Origin: Candidatus Burkholderia verschuerenii
Lineage (GTDB): Bacteria > Pseudomonadota > Gammaproteobacteria > Burkholderiales > Burkholderiaceae
Assembly (NCBI RefSeq): GCF_001189365.1
Contig: NZ_LFJJ01000003.1
Coordinates: 1 to 64,000 of the forward strand
Length of the DNA: 64,000 nucleotides
Direction: 5' to 3'
In this document: positions 8,497 to 18,297 of the stretch, piece by piece
Position numbering within the stretch: position 1 is the stretch's first letter
Layout of the letters: the number at the start of each line of letters is the position of its first letter
Translations under genes and position numbers: made by a program
The notes under the pieces: generated by a model
Told to the model about the DNA's origin: nothing
What the model saw: the letters and a program-made list of their open reading frames with translations, nothing else
Databases searched by the model: none

Positions 8497-9490
8497 ATGA
8501 CCCTTTCCGCCACGACAGCCGCGCACGCCATTCCCGGCCGCGCGATTCCCGCCGATGCGCCGTTTTTCATCGTCATGAACGCGGGCTTGGGCCGCAAGCA
8601 GGCCGACGACGCGCACCGTGCTCGACCGCGAACTCGGCGCGGCCGGACGACGCTTCGAGCTATGCGTCGTCGACGATCCCGCGCGCCTCGGCGATATCGC
8701 CCGTAAAACCGCCGAAACCGCCGTCGAGAAGAACGGCGTGCTGGTCGGCGCGGGCGGCGACGGCACGCTCTGCGCCGTTGCTCAAGCGGCCTACACGGCC
8801 GATTGCCCGTTCGCCGTGCTGCCGCGCGGCACCTTCAATTACTTCAGCCGCGATCACGGCATTCCCGCCGATCTCGACGCTTCCACGCGATTGCTGCTCG
8901 ACGCGCGCGCGTATCCCGCGCAGGTCGGCTTCGTCAACGGACGGATGTTTCTCGTCAACGCCAGTCTCGGCCTCTATCCGAAGCTGCTCGAAGACCGTGA
9001 AATCTACAAGCAGCAGTTCGGGCGCAGCCGGCTGGTCGCGCAGTATTCGGCGCTGTTCACGATGCTCAAGCCGCATCGCCATTTGCGGCTGCATATCGAG
9101 CATGAAGGACAGACGCACGATATCCGTTCGACGACGCTGTTCGTCGGCAACAATCGGCTGCAGATGGAGCAGATCGGCATGCCCGACGAGGCGCACGCGC
9201 TGGAACAGGGTTTGCTCGTCGCGATTGCGCCGCGACCGGTCGGGCGGCTCGCGCATTTGCTGCTTTCGTTGCGCGGCGCGGCGGGGCGTCTCTCCGATTC
9301 CGATCACGTCACGAGCTTCAGTTTCGAGCGCATCACGGTGACGCATCCGTCGAAAAAACGGCGTCGCGTCAAGATTGCGACCGACGGCGAAGTGATGCGT
9401 CTCGACATGCCGTTAGAATTCCGCGCTTCCGATAAGCCGCTGCTGCTGCTCAAACCCGAGCCGGCGGTGGCCGAAGCCAATCGCTCATGA
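8497..9490 (+). pseudogene. Diacylglycerol kinase-like lipid kinase, frameshifted near the start
   Basis: ATG 8497 follows an aggag site. The opening (PFFIVMNAGLGRKQADDA) is the first strand of a DAGK catalytic domain. The frame is broken at about 8611-8616, and the rest runs from about 8618 (VLDRELGAAGRRFELCVVDD) to TGA 9488-9490. The GGDGT nucleotide loop (VGAGGDGTLCAV) and LPRGTFNYFSRDHGIP are intact in this second part. The family phosphorylates lipids such as diacylglycerol. Its stop overlaps the start of the phosphoesterase gene (ATGA), so the two are co-translated. An alternative internal start could still give a protein lacking about 40 residues. Confidence 0.8.
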
Positions 9491-10329
9491 GCTTGTTGTT
9501 GCAGATTTCCGACCCGCATTTCGGGACCGAACGGTCGATGGTCGTCGCCGCGCTATTGCGCCTGATCGACGCGTTTCCGCCCGATCTCGTCATCGTGTCG
9601 GGCGATATCACGCAGCGCGCGCGCCGCCAGCAGTTCGCCGCCGCCCGGGCGTTCTTCGATACCTTGCGCCCGACGCCGATGGTCGTCGTGCCGGGCAATC
9701 ACGATATTCCGCTGTTCGATCCGCTCGCGCGGCTGTTTTATCCGCATCGCAATCATCAGCGCGCGTTCGGCGCGGAGCTGGAGCCGTCGTTCGAATTGGA
9801 CGATCTGCTGGTGATCGGCGTCAACACGACGCGGCCGTATCGTCACACCGACGGCGAAGTATCGATGCAGCAGATCAGGCGCGTCGCGGCGCGGCTGGAG
9901 GCGGCGCGCGAATCGCAACTGCGCGTGGTGATCACGCATCAGCCGGTGGCCGTCACGCGCACGCAGGACGAAAAAAATCTACTGCGCGGACACGAACGCG
10001 CCGTGCAGCGCTGGGCGCGCGCGGGCGCGGATCTGATCGTCGGCGGCCATATTCATCTGCCTTACGTGTTGCCGCTGCACGATATTTTCGCCGGTCTGCC
10101 GCGCCGTATGTGGGCGGTGCAGGCGGGCACGGCGCTGTCGCATCGGGTGCGCGGGAGCATTGACAATTCGGTGAACGTGATTCGCTATTCGAGCGAAGCA
10201 ACGACGCGCGGCACCACGGTCGAGCGCTGGGATTACGTCGAAGCCAGCGAGCGCTTCGAGCGCGTCGCCCAACATGATCTCGCGCTGGACGGCGCGCCGC
10301 AGCCCGATGCGCTCACGTCCGCCGGATGA
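9487..10329 (+). CDS. Calcineurin-like metallophosphoesterase
   Basis: A 280-residue protein with the full metallophosphoesterase motif series: DPHFG at residue 9, GDITQRA, VPGNHD, and HQP / GGHIHLP toward the end. These ligate a two-metal centre. Overall it resembles CpdA-type cyclic nucleotide phosphodiesterases and related 3',5'-phosphohydrolases, but the substrate is not determinable. The ATGA overlap with the lipid kinase gene suggests a shared role in lipid phosphate metabolism. Confidence 0.88.
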   Translation: MSLLLQISDPHFGTERSMVVAALLRLIDAFPPDLVIVSGDITQRARRQQFAAARAFFDTLRPTPMVVVPGNHDIPLFDPLARLFYPHRNHQRAFGAELEPSFELDDLLVIGVNTTRPYRHTDGEVSMQQIRRVAARLEAARESQLRVVITHQPVAVTRTQDEKNLLRGHERAVQRWARAGADLIVGGHIHLPYVLPLHDIFAGLPRRMWAVQAGTALSHRVRGSIDNSVNVIRYSSEATTRGTTVERWDYVEASERFERVAQHDLALDGAPQPDALTSAG

Positions 10330-10708
10330 CGAGTTCGGCGAATCCGGTCGCGGCATCGTGCTCGCGGGTGTAGCGCTCGTCCGGCAACAGCGCGACGACG
10401 ATCTCTGCCGTCGTCCGCACGATGCAGCCCGCCGTCACATGGCCGCCCGACACGCGGCCGTCGGCATCGGAAATGCTCATGTGCAGATGCGGCCCCTGCG
10501 CCGACAGCGAGCCCGCCAGCGTGAGGATTTCGAAGTCGCCGCGCAATTCGGCGGCGGCATCGCGGCCTGCGTAGCGAAGCATCGCGACGCTCAGACTGCC
10601 GATGCCCTGAAGCACGAACGCGGCCGAGGCGCCGCGCGCCTGAAACGCGCGATCGAGCGAAAGGCGCAGGTCGTCGCCGGGAGAAAGCCGCAAGGTGAAG
10701 GTATGCAT
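10313..10708 (-). CDS. PPC/DUF296 domain protein
   Basis: A 131-residue protein that is almost entirely a PPC (plant and prokaryote conserved) domain: LRLSPGDDLRLSLDRAF, LQGIGSLSVAMLRYAG, then GPHLHMSISDADGRVSGGH. The same fold in plants sits beside AT-hooks; bacterial stand-alone forms make trimers of unknown function. Its 3' end overlaps the phosphoesterase 3' end by 17 bases in convergent orientation. Confidence 0.85.
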   Translation of the reverse strand: MHTFTLRLSPGDDLRLSLDRAFQARGASAAFVLQGIGSLSVAMLRYAGRDAAAELRGDFEILTLAGSLSAQGPHLHMSISDADGRVSGGHVTAGCIVRTTAEIVVALLPDERYTREHDAATGFAELVIRRT

Positions 10709-10795
10709 AGACCGAAGACTACACGCGTCGCGGTCATGATGGCATGATGGGCGCGCCGCTTGCGCACGCAACGGTCTGATCAACGCGGAGACACC

Positions 10796-11137
10796 ATGAG
10801 TTTCGAACTGACGATGCTCGCCTGGACCCTCGTGCTCGCGCTGGTGCAAGTGTTGCTGCCAGCCGTCGTGCGCAATCGCGAACTCGGCATGCGCTATCAG
10901 GCCGGTCCGCGCGATGCCGCCGTGCCGCCGCCCAGCAAGCTGTCCGGGCGTCTGATGCGCGCGCAGAGCAATCTTTTCGAGACGCTGCCCGTGTTCGCCA
11001 TCGCCGTGCTGATCGTGCATGTCGCGGGCCGCGAAAACGCGCTCACGCATTACGGCGCGCTGGCTTATTTCGTCGCGCGGCTGGTGTATGTGCCGCTGTA
11101 CGTGTTCGGCGTGCCGTTCCTGCGATCGCTCGTGTAG
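10796..11137 (+). CDS. MAPEG-family membrane protein, truncated by an in-frame TAG
   Basis: ATG 10796 has a gcggag ribosome site. The product has about four membrane helices and the MAPEG pattern (RNRELGMRYQAGPRD, RLMRAQSNLFETLPVFAI, LVYVPLYVFGVPFLRSL). The family includes glutathione-dependent membrane enzymes. The frame stops at TAG 11135-11137, but the family sequence goes on in the same frame (LVSIVGIVQIFVPII) to a second TAG at 11183-11185, so an ancestral TGG (Trp) codon seems to have become TAG. The loss is about 16 residues of the last helix, which could destabilise the protein. Confidence 0.85.
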   Translation: MSFELTMLAWTLVLALVQVLLPAVVRNRELGMRYQAGPRDAAVPPPSKLSGRLMRAQSNLFETLPVFAIAVLIVHVAGRENALTHYGALAYFVARLVYVPLYVFGVPFLRSLV

Positions 11138-11221
11138 CTGGTGTCGATCGTGGGCATCGTGCAGATTTTCGTTCCTATCATCTAGCAGTTCATTTAGCCG
11201 CTCATCGAGCCGAGTGCCGCC

Positions 11222-11896
11222 ATGACCGATCAACCGTCCACCGTCGAAATCGAAACCGCGCCGAATCCCGAATTCGCCGTGATCCTCATGCACGGCCTGG
11301 GCGCCGATGCCAACGACTTCGTGCCGCTCGTGCCCGAACTGCGTCTCGCCGATGCACCCGCCATGCGCTTCGTGTTTCCGAACGCGCCGGAAATGGCGGT
11401 GACGGCCAACAACGGCTACGTGATGCGCGCGTGGTACGACATTCTGTCGTTCGAAGGCATCAACCGGCGCGTGGACGAGTCGGGCATCGAGGCATCGTGC
11501 AAGCGCGTGCGCGAACTGATCGCGGCGCAGAACGCGCGCGGCATTCCGACCGAATGCATCTTTCTGGCGGGCTTTTCGCAGGGCGGCGCGATGACCTACA
11601 GCGCGGGTCTCACGCATCCGGACAAGCTGGCGGGGCTGATCGTGCTGTCTGGCTATATTCCGGCGAAAGGGCTGATCGACGCATCGTTCAGCGACGCAAA
11701 CCGCGCCACGCCGATCTTCGCCGCCCACGGCACCTTCGACGACGTGCTTAACGTGCGGCTCGGCGAGGAGGCGGTCGAGTTCGCGCGCGAACACGGCTGC
11801 ACGGTCGAATGGCAAACCTATCCGATGCCGCATTCGGTCTGCATGGAGGAAGTCGAGGCCTTGCGCGTGTGGCTCGGCGCGCGGCTGTCGGCGTAA
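11222..11896 (+). CDS. Carboxylesterase (alpha/beta hydrolase, phospholipase/carboxylesterase family)
   Basis: A 224-residue alpha/beta hydrolase with oxyanion-hole HGLGADANDF, nucleophile elbow GFSQGG (Ser at about residue 121), Asp in GTFDDVLNV and catalytic His in MPHSVCMEEV. This is the family of EstB-like carboxylesterases and acyl-protein thioesterases, cytoplasmic and acting on short-chain esters. The gene appears complete, with no signal peptide. Confidence 0.92.
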   Translation: MTDQPSTVEIETAPNPEFAVILMHGLGADANDFVPLVPELRLADAPAMRFVFPNAPEMAVTANNGYVMRAWYDILSFEGINRRVDESGIEASCKRVRELIAAQNARGIPTECIFLAGFSQGGAMTYSAGLTHPDKLAGLIVLSGYIPAKGLIDASFSDANRATPIFAAHGTFDDVLNVRLGEEAVEFAREHGCTVEWQTYPMPHSVCMEEVEALRVWLGARLSA

Positions 11897-11899
11897 AGC

Positions 11900-12853
11900 T
11901 CAGGCGCGCAAGGTTCGCGCGAACAGATCGAGCACCGCGTCCGCGTCCACGGCGACGCACGCATCGCAGGACGGACGCGCGTCCCAGTCCGGCGCGGGCG
12001 CGCGCATCGACGCGGGCTTCTGCACTGTCATGCCCGCCGCGATGCCGTCCGTCAGCACGCACACCGGGCCGCCGCGCGTCGTGAACAATTCGCGCGCGAC
12101 GACGAAGGCCGCCGCCGAATAATCGTGCGCGTAGATGCCGCGCGTCATGCCGTCGTCAGAATGGAAGCGCTCGTAGAAGCGCGATACGTCCCACACGAAG
12201 CGGCCCGCATCGCCCGCCGAATCGCGGACGCTCGCCAGAAACGCGGTCGTCATGATGGTCGCGTGCGTGACGTCGAGTCCGACGATCGACACTTTCCACG
12301 GCGCGCCGAACACGATGTCGGCGGCGTGCGGATCGCTGTGCGCATTGGCTTCGGCGGTTGGCGTCACGTTGTCGAGATCGCCGTTGAAGCCGAACGCGCC
12401 GCCCATTACGACGACTTCGCGTACCAGCGCGGCGATCTCCGGCGCTTCTTGCAGCGCCAGCGCCAGATTGGTGAGCGGCCCGACGGCGAGCAGCGTCACT
12501 TCGCCCGGATTCGCCCGCACCGTCTCGACGATAAACCGATGCGCCGCGCGTCCGTCCTCGCGCACCGTGACGGCTTCCGGCCGCGCGATATCGCCGAGCG
12601 CGTCGTGGCCGTGGATATGGGGAATCGGCGCGGGCGTCGGACGCTTCAACGGCTGCGCCGCGCCGCGCACGACCGGCACGTCCGCGCAAAACCGCGACGC
12701 CAGATACAGCGCGTTGGCCGTCGTCGTATCGATATCGGCGTTGCCGAACACCGTCGTGATGCCGAGCAAGTCGATGTGCGGATGCCGCGCCTGAAACACC
12801 AGCGCGATCGCGTCGTCGATGCCCGGATCGGTATCGTAGATGACCTTGTGCAT
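11900..12853 (-). CDS. Inosine/uridine-preferring nucleoside hydrolase
   Basis: A 317-residue protein opening with the calcium-binding motif YDTDPGIDDAIAL, followed by LLGITTVFGN, the active-site stretch VVMGGAFG and a C-terminal His region (IYAHDYSAAAF). The family cleaves the N-glycosidic bond of ribonucleosides to base and ribose in purine/pyrimidine salvage. Convergent with the esterase gene, separated by 3 bases. Substrate preference cannot be assigned from sequence alone. Confidence 0.92.
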   Translation of the reverse strand: MHKVIYDTDPGIDDAIALVFQARHPHIDLLGITTVFGNADIDTTTANALYLASRFCADVPVVRGAAQPLKRPTPAPIPHIHGHDALGDIARPEAVTVREDGRAAHRFIVETVRANPGEVTLLAVGPLTNLALALQEAPEIAALVREVVVMGGAFGFNGDLDNVTPTAEANAHSDPHAADIVFGAPWKVSIVGLDVTHATIMTTAFLASVRDSAGDAGRFVWDVSRFYERFHSDDGMTRGIYAHDYSAAAFVVARELFTTRGGPVCVLTDGIAAGMTVQKPASMRAPAPDWDARPSCDACVAVDADAVLDLFARTLRA

Positions 12854-12857
12854 GCGC

Positions 12858-14924
12858 TTACTGGACCGTGGCGGCTTCGGCTTCGCAGGCGCATTCGTCG
12901 GCGCGCGCGATCAGCGCGACCATCTCGCGCCGCAACTCCGCCGGGCTGACCGGCTTGCTCAGCACGTCGTGATCGCAGGCGAGCGGCACGATGGTCGCGG
13001 TCGGCTCGCCCGTCACGACCAGACACGGGCAGGCGCGCCCGAGCCGCGTGGCGCTGGCCATCGCGACTTCGCGCGCGGTCTTGGCATCGCGCAGACGGAA
13101 GTCGGTGATGATCAGATCTGGAAAGCGCTCGATATCCGCGAGAATCTCCTCGTATTCCTCGAAGGTCGCAGCCGAGTCGAACAGCACGCCCCATTGCGAC
13201 AACAACGCCTCGGTGGACGCGCGCACCAGCCCGTCGTCCTCGACGAGCAGCACATAGCGGCCGTTCAGTTGCGCGGTTTCGTCGGCTTCGGAACGTTGCG
13301 GCGCGCGGCTCGACGGCTTGTCGATCGTCGGTCCGCACAGCGGCATTTCCAGCGAGAAACGCGAGCCGCGCCCCTCGGTCGATTTCAGCTCGATACGATG
13401 CTGATCGAGCATCGACACCACCGCGTTGACGATCGACAGCCCGAGCCCGAGACCCTTGTCGCGATCCTGCTCCGGATTGTTGACCTGGAAAAACGGCTGA
13501 AAAATCGCCTCGAAGTAATCGCGCGGAATGCCGATGCCGTTATCCAGCACGTCGATACGCGCGCGCGTCGGCGAGTGCACCACGCCGACGATCACGGTCG
13601 CCTTGGTGTCCTTGCCCTTGTCCGCGTACTTGATGCCGTTCGACATCAGATTGGCGACGGCGCGCCCGAGCCAGTGCGCGTCGCTGCGCACGCAGACGAC
13701 TTCCTCTTTCGGCAGACGCAGTCGAATCTCGACGCCGCGGCTCATCGCGAAAGGCCGCAATTGCGCGGCGGCTTCCTCGACGATCTGCCGTACGTCGAAC
13801 ACGTGATAGCGCGGCACCACGCGCCCGGATTCCAGCCGCGACAGATCGAGCACCGCGTTGAGCAGGCGCGCCAGAATCACCGACGAGCTGCCGCATTCGT
13901 TCATCAGGCGCTCGGCCTGCGCGTACTCGCCGTTGCGGATCGCTTCGGCGGCGGCTTGCAGGAACAGGTTGAGCGCGTGCATCGGCTGACGCAGATCGTG
14001 GGTGGCGGCGGCGAGAAAGTTGGATTTTTCGCGGCTCGCGGTCTGCGCGGCGATCATCTGCTGTTCGCGCAAGGCGAGCAGCGCGTTGGTCTTGTTCTCC
14101 TGATCCTTCTTGGAGATTTCCAGTTCGCGATTCTTGCGTTCGAGCGAGCCGTTCGCGCCGCGCAGTTCGTCGTTCAGCGACGCCAGCGCGCGCTCCGACA
14201 GAAAACGCTCGCGCGAGACCCGCTCCGCGTGCACGCAGACGCCGTGACCGATCACGATCACGTTGAACATATAGAACATGCCCGCGAAGAAGTCTTCGGT
14301 ATGCAGCAGATGCGTGGTCAGTTGCAGGAACACGACCGACGCCATCGTGATGATCCCGGCCGTCAGCACGATGCGCGATCGCAGATAGAAGAAGCTGAAC
14401 TACACGAACAGCGCGAGACACAGCCCGCTGAAATGCTGCGTGTAGTTATAGGGCGCGGGCGTGATGGCGACCAGCGACAGAATCAGGCACAGCAGCCCGT
14501 AGATGCTGCACAGAATGACGCGCTGCGACATCTCATGCGAGCGGAACGACGGCCTGAGCACCAGATATGCCGAGATGATGAGCAGTACGATGCCCACGAA
14601 GCGCACGACGAGAATTTCCGGCAGGCGCGCGTCGAGTGCATTGTTGCCACGCGCGAAACTGACGTCCCACCACAGAAAGCACGTCCACATCACCAGCGCG
14701 AGCAGCGTCGAGGCGCGGCGGAACGCGCAGAACCGCTGGCTGTGATCTTCGAGGAATTGCGCTTCGAGGTCCGGGTCGGCGAAACGCTTCGGGATCGACA
14801 GATTGCGAATGAAGCTCACGCCCGCTTCACGCGCGGCGGAGGACAGAATTCCGGGAGTGTGCACGCCGGCGGCGCGTCGAGGTACGGCCATCTTCGATGC
14901 TCGCGGTTGGAATCGGAGATTCAC
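12858..14924 (-). pseudogene. Hybrid sensor histidine kinase/response regulator with in-frame stop
   Basis: The N-terminal part (GTG 14924 or ATG 14891) has several membrane helices (LLALVMWTCFLWW, VGIVLLIISAYLVL, VILCSIYGLLCLILS). After the coding frame hits TAG 14400-14402, it continues unchanged with FSFFYLRSRIVLTAG, another helix, a coiled coil, a HisKA domain with phospho-accepting His in AATHDLRQPMHAL, the HATPase N and G boxes (NLMSNGIKYAD, DNGIGIP, GLGLGLSIV) and a C-terminal receiver (LLVEDDGLV, phospho-acceptor DLIITDFRL). The stop looks like a TGG to TAG change. Without readthrough, sensor and kinase are separated; a restart at GTG 14369 could make a cytosol-heavy kinase. It ends 5 bases from the nucleoside hydrolase start. 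Confidence 0.85.
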
Positions 14925-15254
14925 TACTTTAGGCCACTCCGCTCATACCAATACGCTTTTTTTTTAGCTATCAGCCGTTAAAAGCGGAAAAAATGCGGGA
15001 ACGGGCGGGGTGGGACAGGATGAAGCCGAGGACTGCGAAGCCCGGAGCTGACACATCGGGCCACGCGCATTGTGCCGTCAAGCGCGCGTTACGTGAAGGG
15101 CTTGAGGGGGAGAATCGTGAGAAGGTTTCGTGTCGATCATACGAATGTCGACCGGCGAGCGTTTTCTCCGCTTTTTGACCGCGTTTTCATCGCTCGCCGG
15201 TTCGAAGGACAGCCACGACAACAGTTCCCCGCGCGAGGCGAGGGCACGACGCTT
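14925..15254. other. Intergenic, no gene seen
   Basis: About 330 bp between the kinase start and the end of the small Lys-rich gene. It holds a run of T (14957-14965) upstream of the kinase but no convincing coding frame, repeat or hairpin. Confidence 0.4.
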
Positions 15255-15413
15255 TCAGGATTTGGGTTTGGCCTTGGTCGTGCGCTTGGTGACTTGCGTG
15301 TCCTTGGCGCCGGCGGCCTTGGCGGGCGACGCCTTGGGCGCGGCGGTTTTCTTGCGGCTCGACATTTCCATTTCGGCGGGATTGCTCGCCTGGGCTTTAC
15401 GTGGGGATGGCAT
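15255..15413 (-). CDS. Small Lys/Ala-rich basic protein
   Basis: A 52-residue protein with ATG 15413 preceded by a near-perfect ribosome site (ctctggagg). The sequence is mostly Lys, Ala, Ser, Thr and Pro (SSRKKTAAPKASPAKAAGAK), similar in composition to histone H1-like tails of betaproteobacteria. Nucleic acid binding is plausible from charge, but this is inference. No cysteine and no predicted fold. Confidence 0.65.
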   Translation of the reverse strand: MPSPRKAQASNPAEMEMSSRKKTAAPKASPAKAAGAKDTQVTKRTTKAKPKS

Positions 15414-15522
15414 GGCGACCTCCAGAGAGATGTGTCGGGAGCGACACATCGATAACCTTAGGATGCCGCTTGACGCTAATCAAGAAGTCATGCGCAAACG
15501 CTTCTGAGGCCGAAGCATTTCG

Positions 15523-18297
15523 TTAGCCGATCAGCTTGAGACCCGCCGGCAGCGCTTCGCCGAATACGCGTCCTTCGTCGGCGCGATCGAGCGTGACGAC
15601 TTCGCTCACCATCGCGATCCACGCCTGCGCCGCGCCCGCCGCCGCAAGCCGCTCGATGACGGCGGCCCGCGCCGCATCGGCGATATCGCGCGAACGGTCG
15701 CCCGTCATGCGCGCGATCTGCACGGCGGCGAACGCGGCCGGCTCGACCTTCTTCCAGTCGAGCGCGAGCAGGGCATCGAGCCAAGCCGACGCAATATCAG
15801 GCGGCACCACGCCGTGCGCGCTGCCATAGAACGGCTGACGCGCCCCGATGCGCCCGAGCGCCCACCAGCTCTGCAGATTCTCGGACGGCTTCTTGAGGCG
15901 CGTCAGCAGCCAATCGCCGACCTCGATCTTGCGTTCCACCGGCACCCGTTCGAGCGAGGCCGCGAGCCGCACCATGTCTTCATAGCCCGCGCGCGCCGCG
16001 CCCGCCGCCTTGCGATAGCGGCTGGTGCCGGGCGGTTGCAGTACGAAAGCCATGTCGTCGAGCAGACGCAACTGCGCGGCTTCGTCGAGTCCGCCCGCGG
16101 CGCGCCGCCACAGCGTCCACCATTCCGACCAGATCTGGCTTTCGTTGCTGTACTGCACGCCCTGATCGAACAGCGTCCAGAGTTGCTCGACGCGCCACTC
16201 GTCCAGCGGATGCCCGAAACCCGGCCGCACGCAATAGCCGGTCAGATTGAGCCACAGACGTTCGTGATCGGCGGAGCGGCGACGGCGTTTGGCGCGATCC
16301 CACAGCGCGCCGAACAGTTCGCGCAGCAGGGCGATGTCCCACGTATCGCGCGAGCCGAGCGCCTGTTCGAGTTGCGCGCGCAGGCGTTTGACTTCCTTCG
16401 GGCCGACGTCGTGCGAGCGCGCGCCGAAGGTGCGGTCGATCAGATCGATGGCTTTCGGCAGCGCCGGATGCGTTTCGGACGGCGCGGCGTCGGCCTTCGG
16501 TTCGTCCTGACGCAACTGGAATTCGAGCAGCCAGCGCTTGGCGGGATCGTCGACGGCGATGCAGTGCATCTCCAGCGTGCCGACTTCCGTCAGCGAGGTC
16601 GTCAGCTGCACGGCGCTTTCGCTGGCCTTCCACGCGCCGTTGCCCTTGCTCTCGCCGCGCGGATCGACGACCGGCGCGATCGGCGGCAGCCGCACGAAGT
16701 CGCCCGCCGATGCGCCGACATCGGCGATCTCGCCGGGCGCATACGCGCTATCCGCCACCGACGACACGAAGTGAAACCGCACCGGCGCGCCCAGCGTCAG
16801 CGCGAAGGTGCGATCGGCGAGATGGATGGCCTGTGCTTCTTCGGTGCCGCGCGGCAGCAGGCAGACGCCGCGCGCGCCGTCGCTTGCAGGATCGTCGTCG
16901 AGCAGCAGGAAGTAGCTGCGCGCCGAGCCGCCGCCGATTTTCGGCGCATGACCCGCGCGCGCGAGCGCATAGGCGACCGCGCCGCGCGCCACCGCGACAT
17001 CGGGATTGCCGTTGGCGAGCACATGCACCGGCTCGCCGCGCCACGCGCCGAGCGTATCGGCGATGCGTCGCGCGAGCGGTTCGGCGCGGAACACGCCGCC
17101 GTTCAGCAGCAGCGTGTCGAGGACGATCTGCTCGCGCGTGTCGTGCGCGCCGAGAAACGCCGCCACATGCCGCGTGATGGCGGCATCGCTCGCATACGGC
17201 AAGCCGAATTCGACGATCCCGCCGCGCGTGCGCGTCGGCCGGTCGTCCTTCGATACCAGCGGAAAAAAGCCTTCGACGATGATCCGCTCGATTTCCTCGC
17301 GCGTGACGTCCGCCGAGCGCGCGCCGCCGATCAGCTTCGCGCCCGCGCCGAGCAACGTGATAGAGGTGGACGCGGGCGCATCCGGGCCGAGCAGTTGCTC
17401 CTTCGCGGCGCGGCTGCGCTCGACCAGTTGCGACAAGCGCGCGGCGAAGAGGCGCTCGCCATCGGATGCGAGCCGCTTCTCGACCAGATGCGCGAGCGCG
17501 AGGTCCATATTGTCGCCGCCCAGCATCAGATGGTTGCCGACGCCGATACGCGAGAGTTGCGGTTCGGCGTCGCCTTTCATCGCGACCTGGATCAGCGTGA
17601 GATCGGTCGTGCCGCCGCCGACATCGACGATCAGAACGAGACGCGTATCGGCCAATTCCTGCCCGAGTGTCGCGCGATGATGAAACAGCCAGTCGTAGAA
17701 CGCCGCTTGAGGTTCTTCGAGCAGACGCAGCGTGTCGAGGCCCGCCATGCGCGCGGCCTCGAGCGTCAGCGCCCGCGCGCCTTCGTCGAAGGAGGCGGGC
17801 ACGGTGAGCACGACGTCCTGCGCGTCGAGCGGCGCATCGGGGAAGCGCTCGTTCCAGGCCGCGTGGACATGCGCCAGATAGCTGGCGCTGGCGATCACCG
17901 GCGAGATTTTCTCGACGTCGTCGCCCGCGCCCCACGGCAGAATCGGCGCGAGACGATCGACGCTCGCGTGCGACAGCCAGCTTTTCGCGCTCGACACGAG
18001 GCGGCCGGGCACCTGCGCGCCGAGCTTGCGCGCGAAGCTGCCGAGCACGGCGGGCGCTTCCATCTCGCCCCACGGCAACTTAAGATCGGCGCTCTTGAGT
18101 TCGCCCGGCGCGAAGTGATAGCGCAACGAAGGCAGCAACGGCAGCGCGACCACTTCGCCGGGACCGACGAGTTGTTCGATGCCGAACACGCGAATCTCGT
18201 CGGAACCCGGCTCCGAATAGGCGACGACGGTATTGCTCGTCCCCAGATCGATGCCGACGCGATACTTCGCGTCCGCCGCCTTCTTGCGCGCGGCCAC
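15523..18297 (-). CDS. Hsp70-family protein with C-terminal DnaK-related extension (DUF3731)
   Basis: A 924-residue protein with an actin-like ATPase at about 10-470: phosphate 1 VGIDLGTSNTVVAY, phosphate 2 LIVDVGGGTTDLTLI and adenosine region VLANGNPDVAVARGA. Instead of a normal peptide-binding domain it has a poorly conserved beta region, then a long helical C-terminal part typical of the DnaK-related family PF12531 (LDEWRVEQLWTLFDQG, LEAR-like repeats). GTG start 18297 abuts the TAA of the upstream Hsp70 gene. Third gene of a DUF2760-Hsp70-Hsp70 operon. Role in folding or assembly is likely; the client is unknown. Confidence 0.88.
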   Translation of the reverse strand: MAARKKAADAKYRVGIDLGTSNTVVAYSEPGSDEIRVFGIEQLVGPGEVVALPLLPSLRYHFAPGELKSADLKLPWGEMEAPAVLGSFARKLGAQVPGRLVSSAKSWLSHASVDRLAPILPWGAGDDVEKISPVIASASYLAHVHAAWNERFPDAPLDAQDVVLTVPASFDEGARALTLEAARMAGLDTLRLLEEPQAAFYDWLFHHRATLGQELADTRLVLIVDVGGGTTDLTLIQVAMKGDAEPQLSRIGVGNHLMLGGDNMDLALAHLVEKRLASDGERLFAARLSQLVERSRAAKEQLLGPDAPASTSITLLGAGAKLIGGARSADVTREEIERIIVEGFFPLVSKDDRPTRTRGGIVEFGLPYASDAAITRHVAAFLGAHDTREQIVLDTLLLNGGVFRAEPLARRIADTLGAWRGEPVHVLANGNPDVAVARGAVAYALARAGHAPKIGGGSARSYFLLLDDDPASDGARGVCLLPRGTEEAQAIHLADRTFALTLGAPVRFHFVSSVADSAYAPGEIADVGASAGDFVRLPPIAPVVDPRGESKGNGAWKASESAVQLTTSLTEVGTLEMHCIAVDDPAKRWLLEFQLRQDEPKADAAPSETHPALPKAIDLIDRTFGARSHDVGPKEVKRLRAQLEQALGSRDTWDIALLRELFGALWDRAKRRRRSADHERLWLNLTGYCVRPGFGHPLDEWRVEQLWTLFDQGVQYSNESQIWSEWWTLWRRAAGGLDEAAQLRLLDDMAFVLQPPGTSRYRKAAGAARAGYEDMVRLAASLERVPVERKIEVGDWLLTRLKKPSENLQSWWALGRIGARQPFYGSAHGVVPPDIASAWLDALLALDWKKVEPAAFAAVQIARMTGDRSRDIADAARAAVIERLAAAGAAQAWIAMVSEVVTLDRADEGRVFGEALPAGLKLIG

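Noticed and set aside
11135-14402. Reassignment of TAG to Trp, suggested by TAG at three apparent Trp positions
   Set aside because: TAG is used as a normal terminal stop elsewhere (for example 60063-60065 and the second TAG of the MAPEG gene), and TGG is the normal Trp codon throughout; point mutation is simpler.
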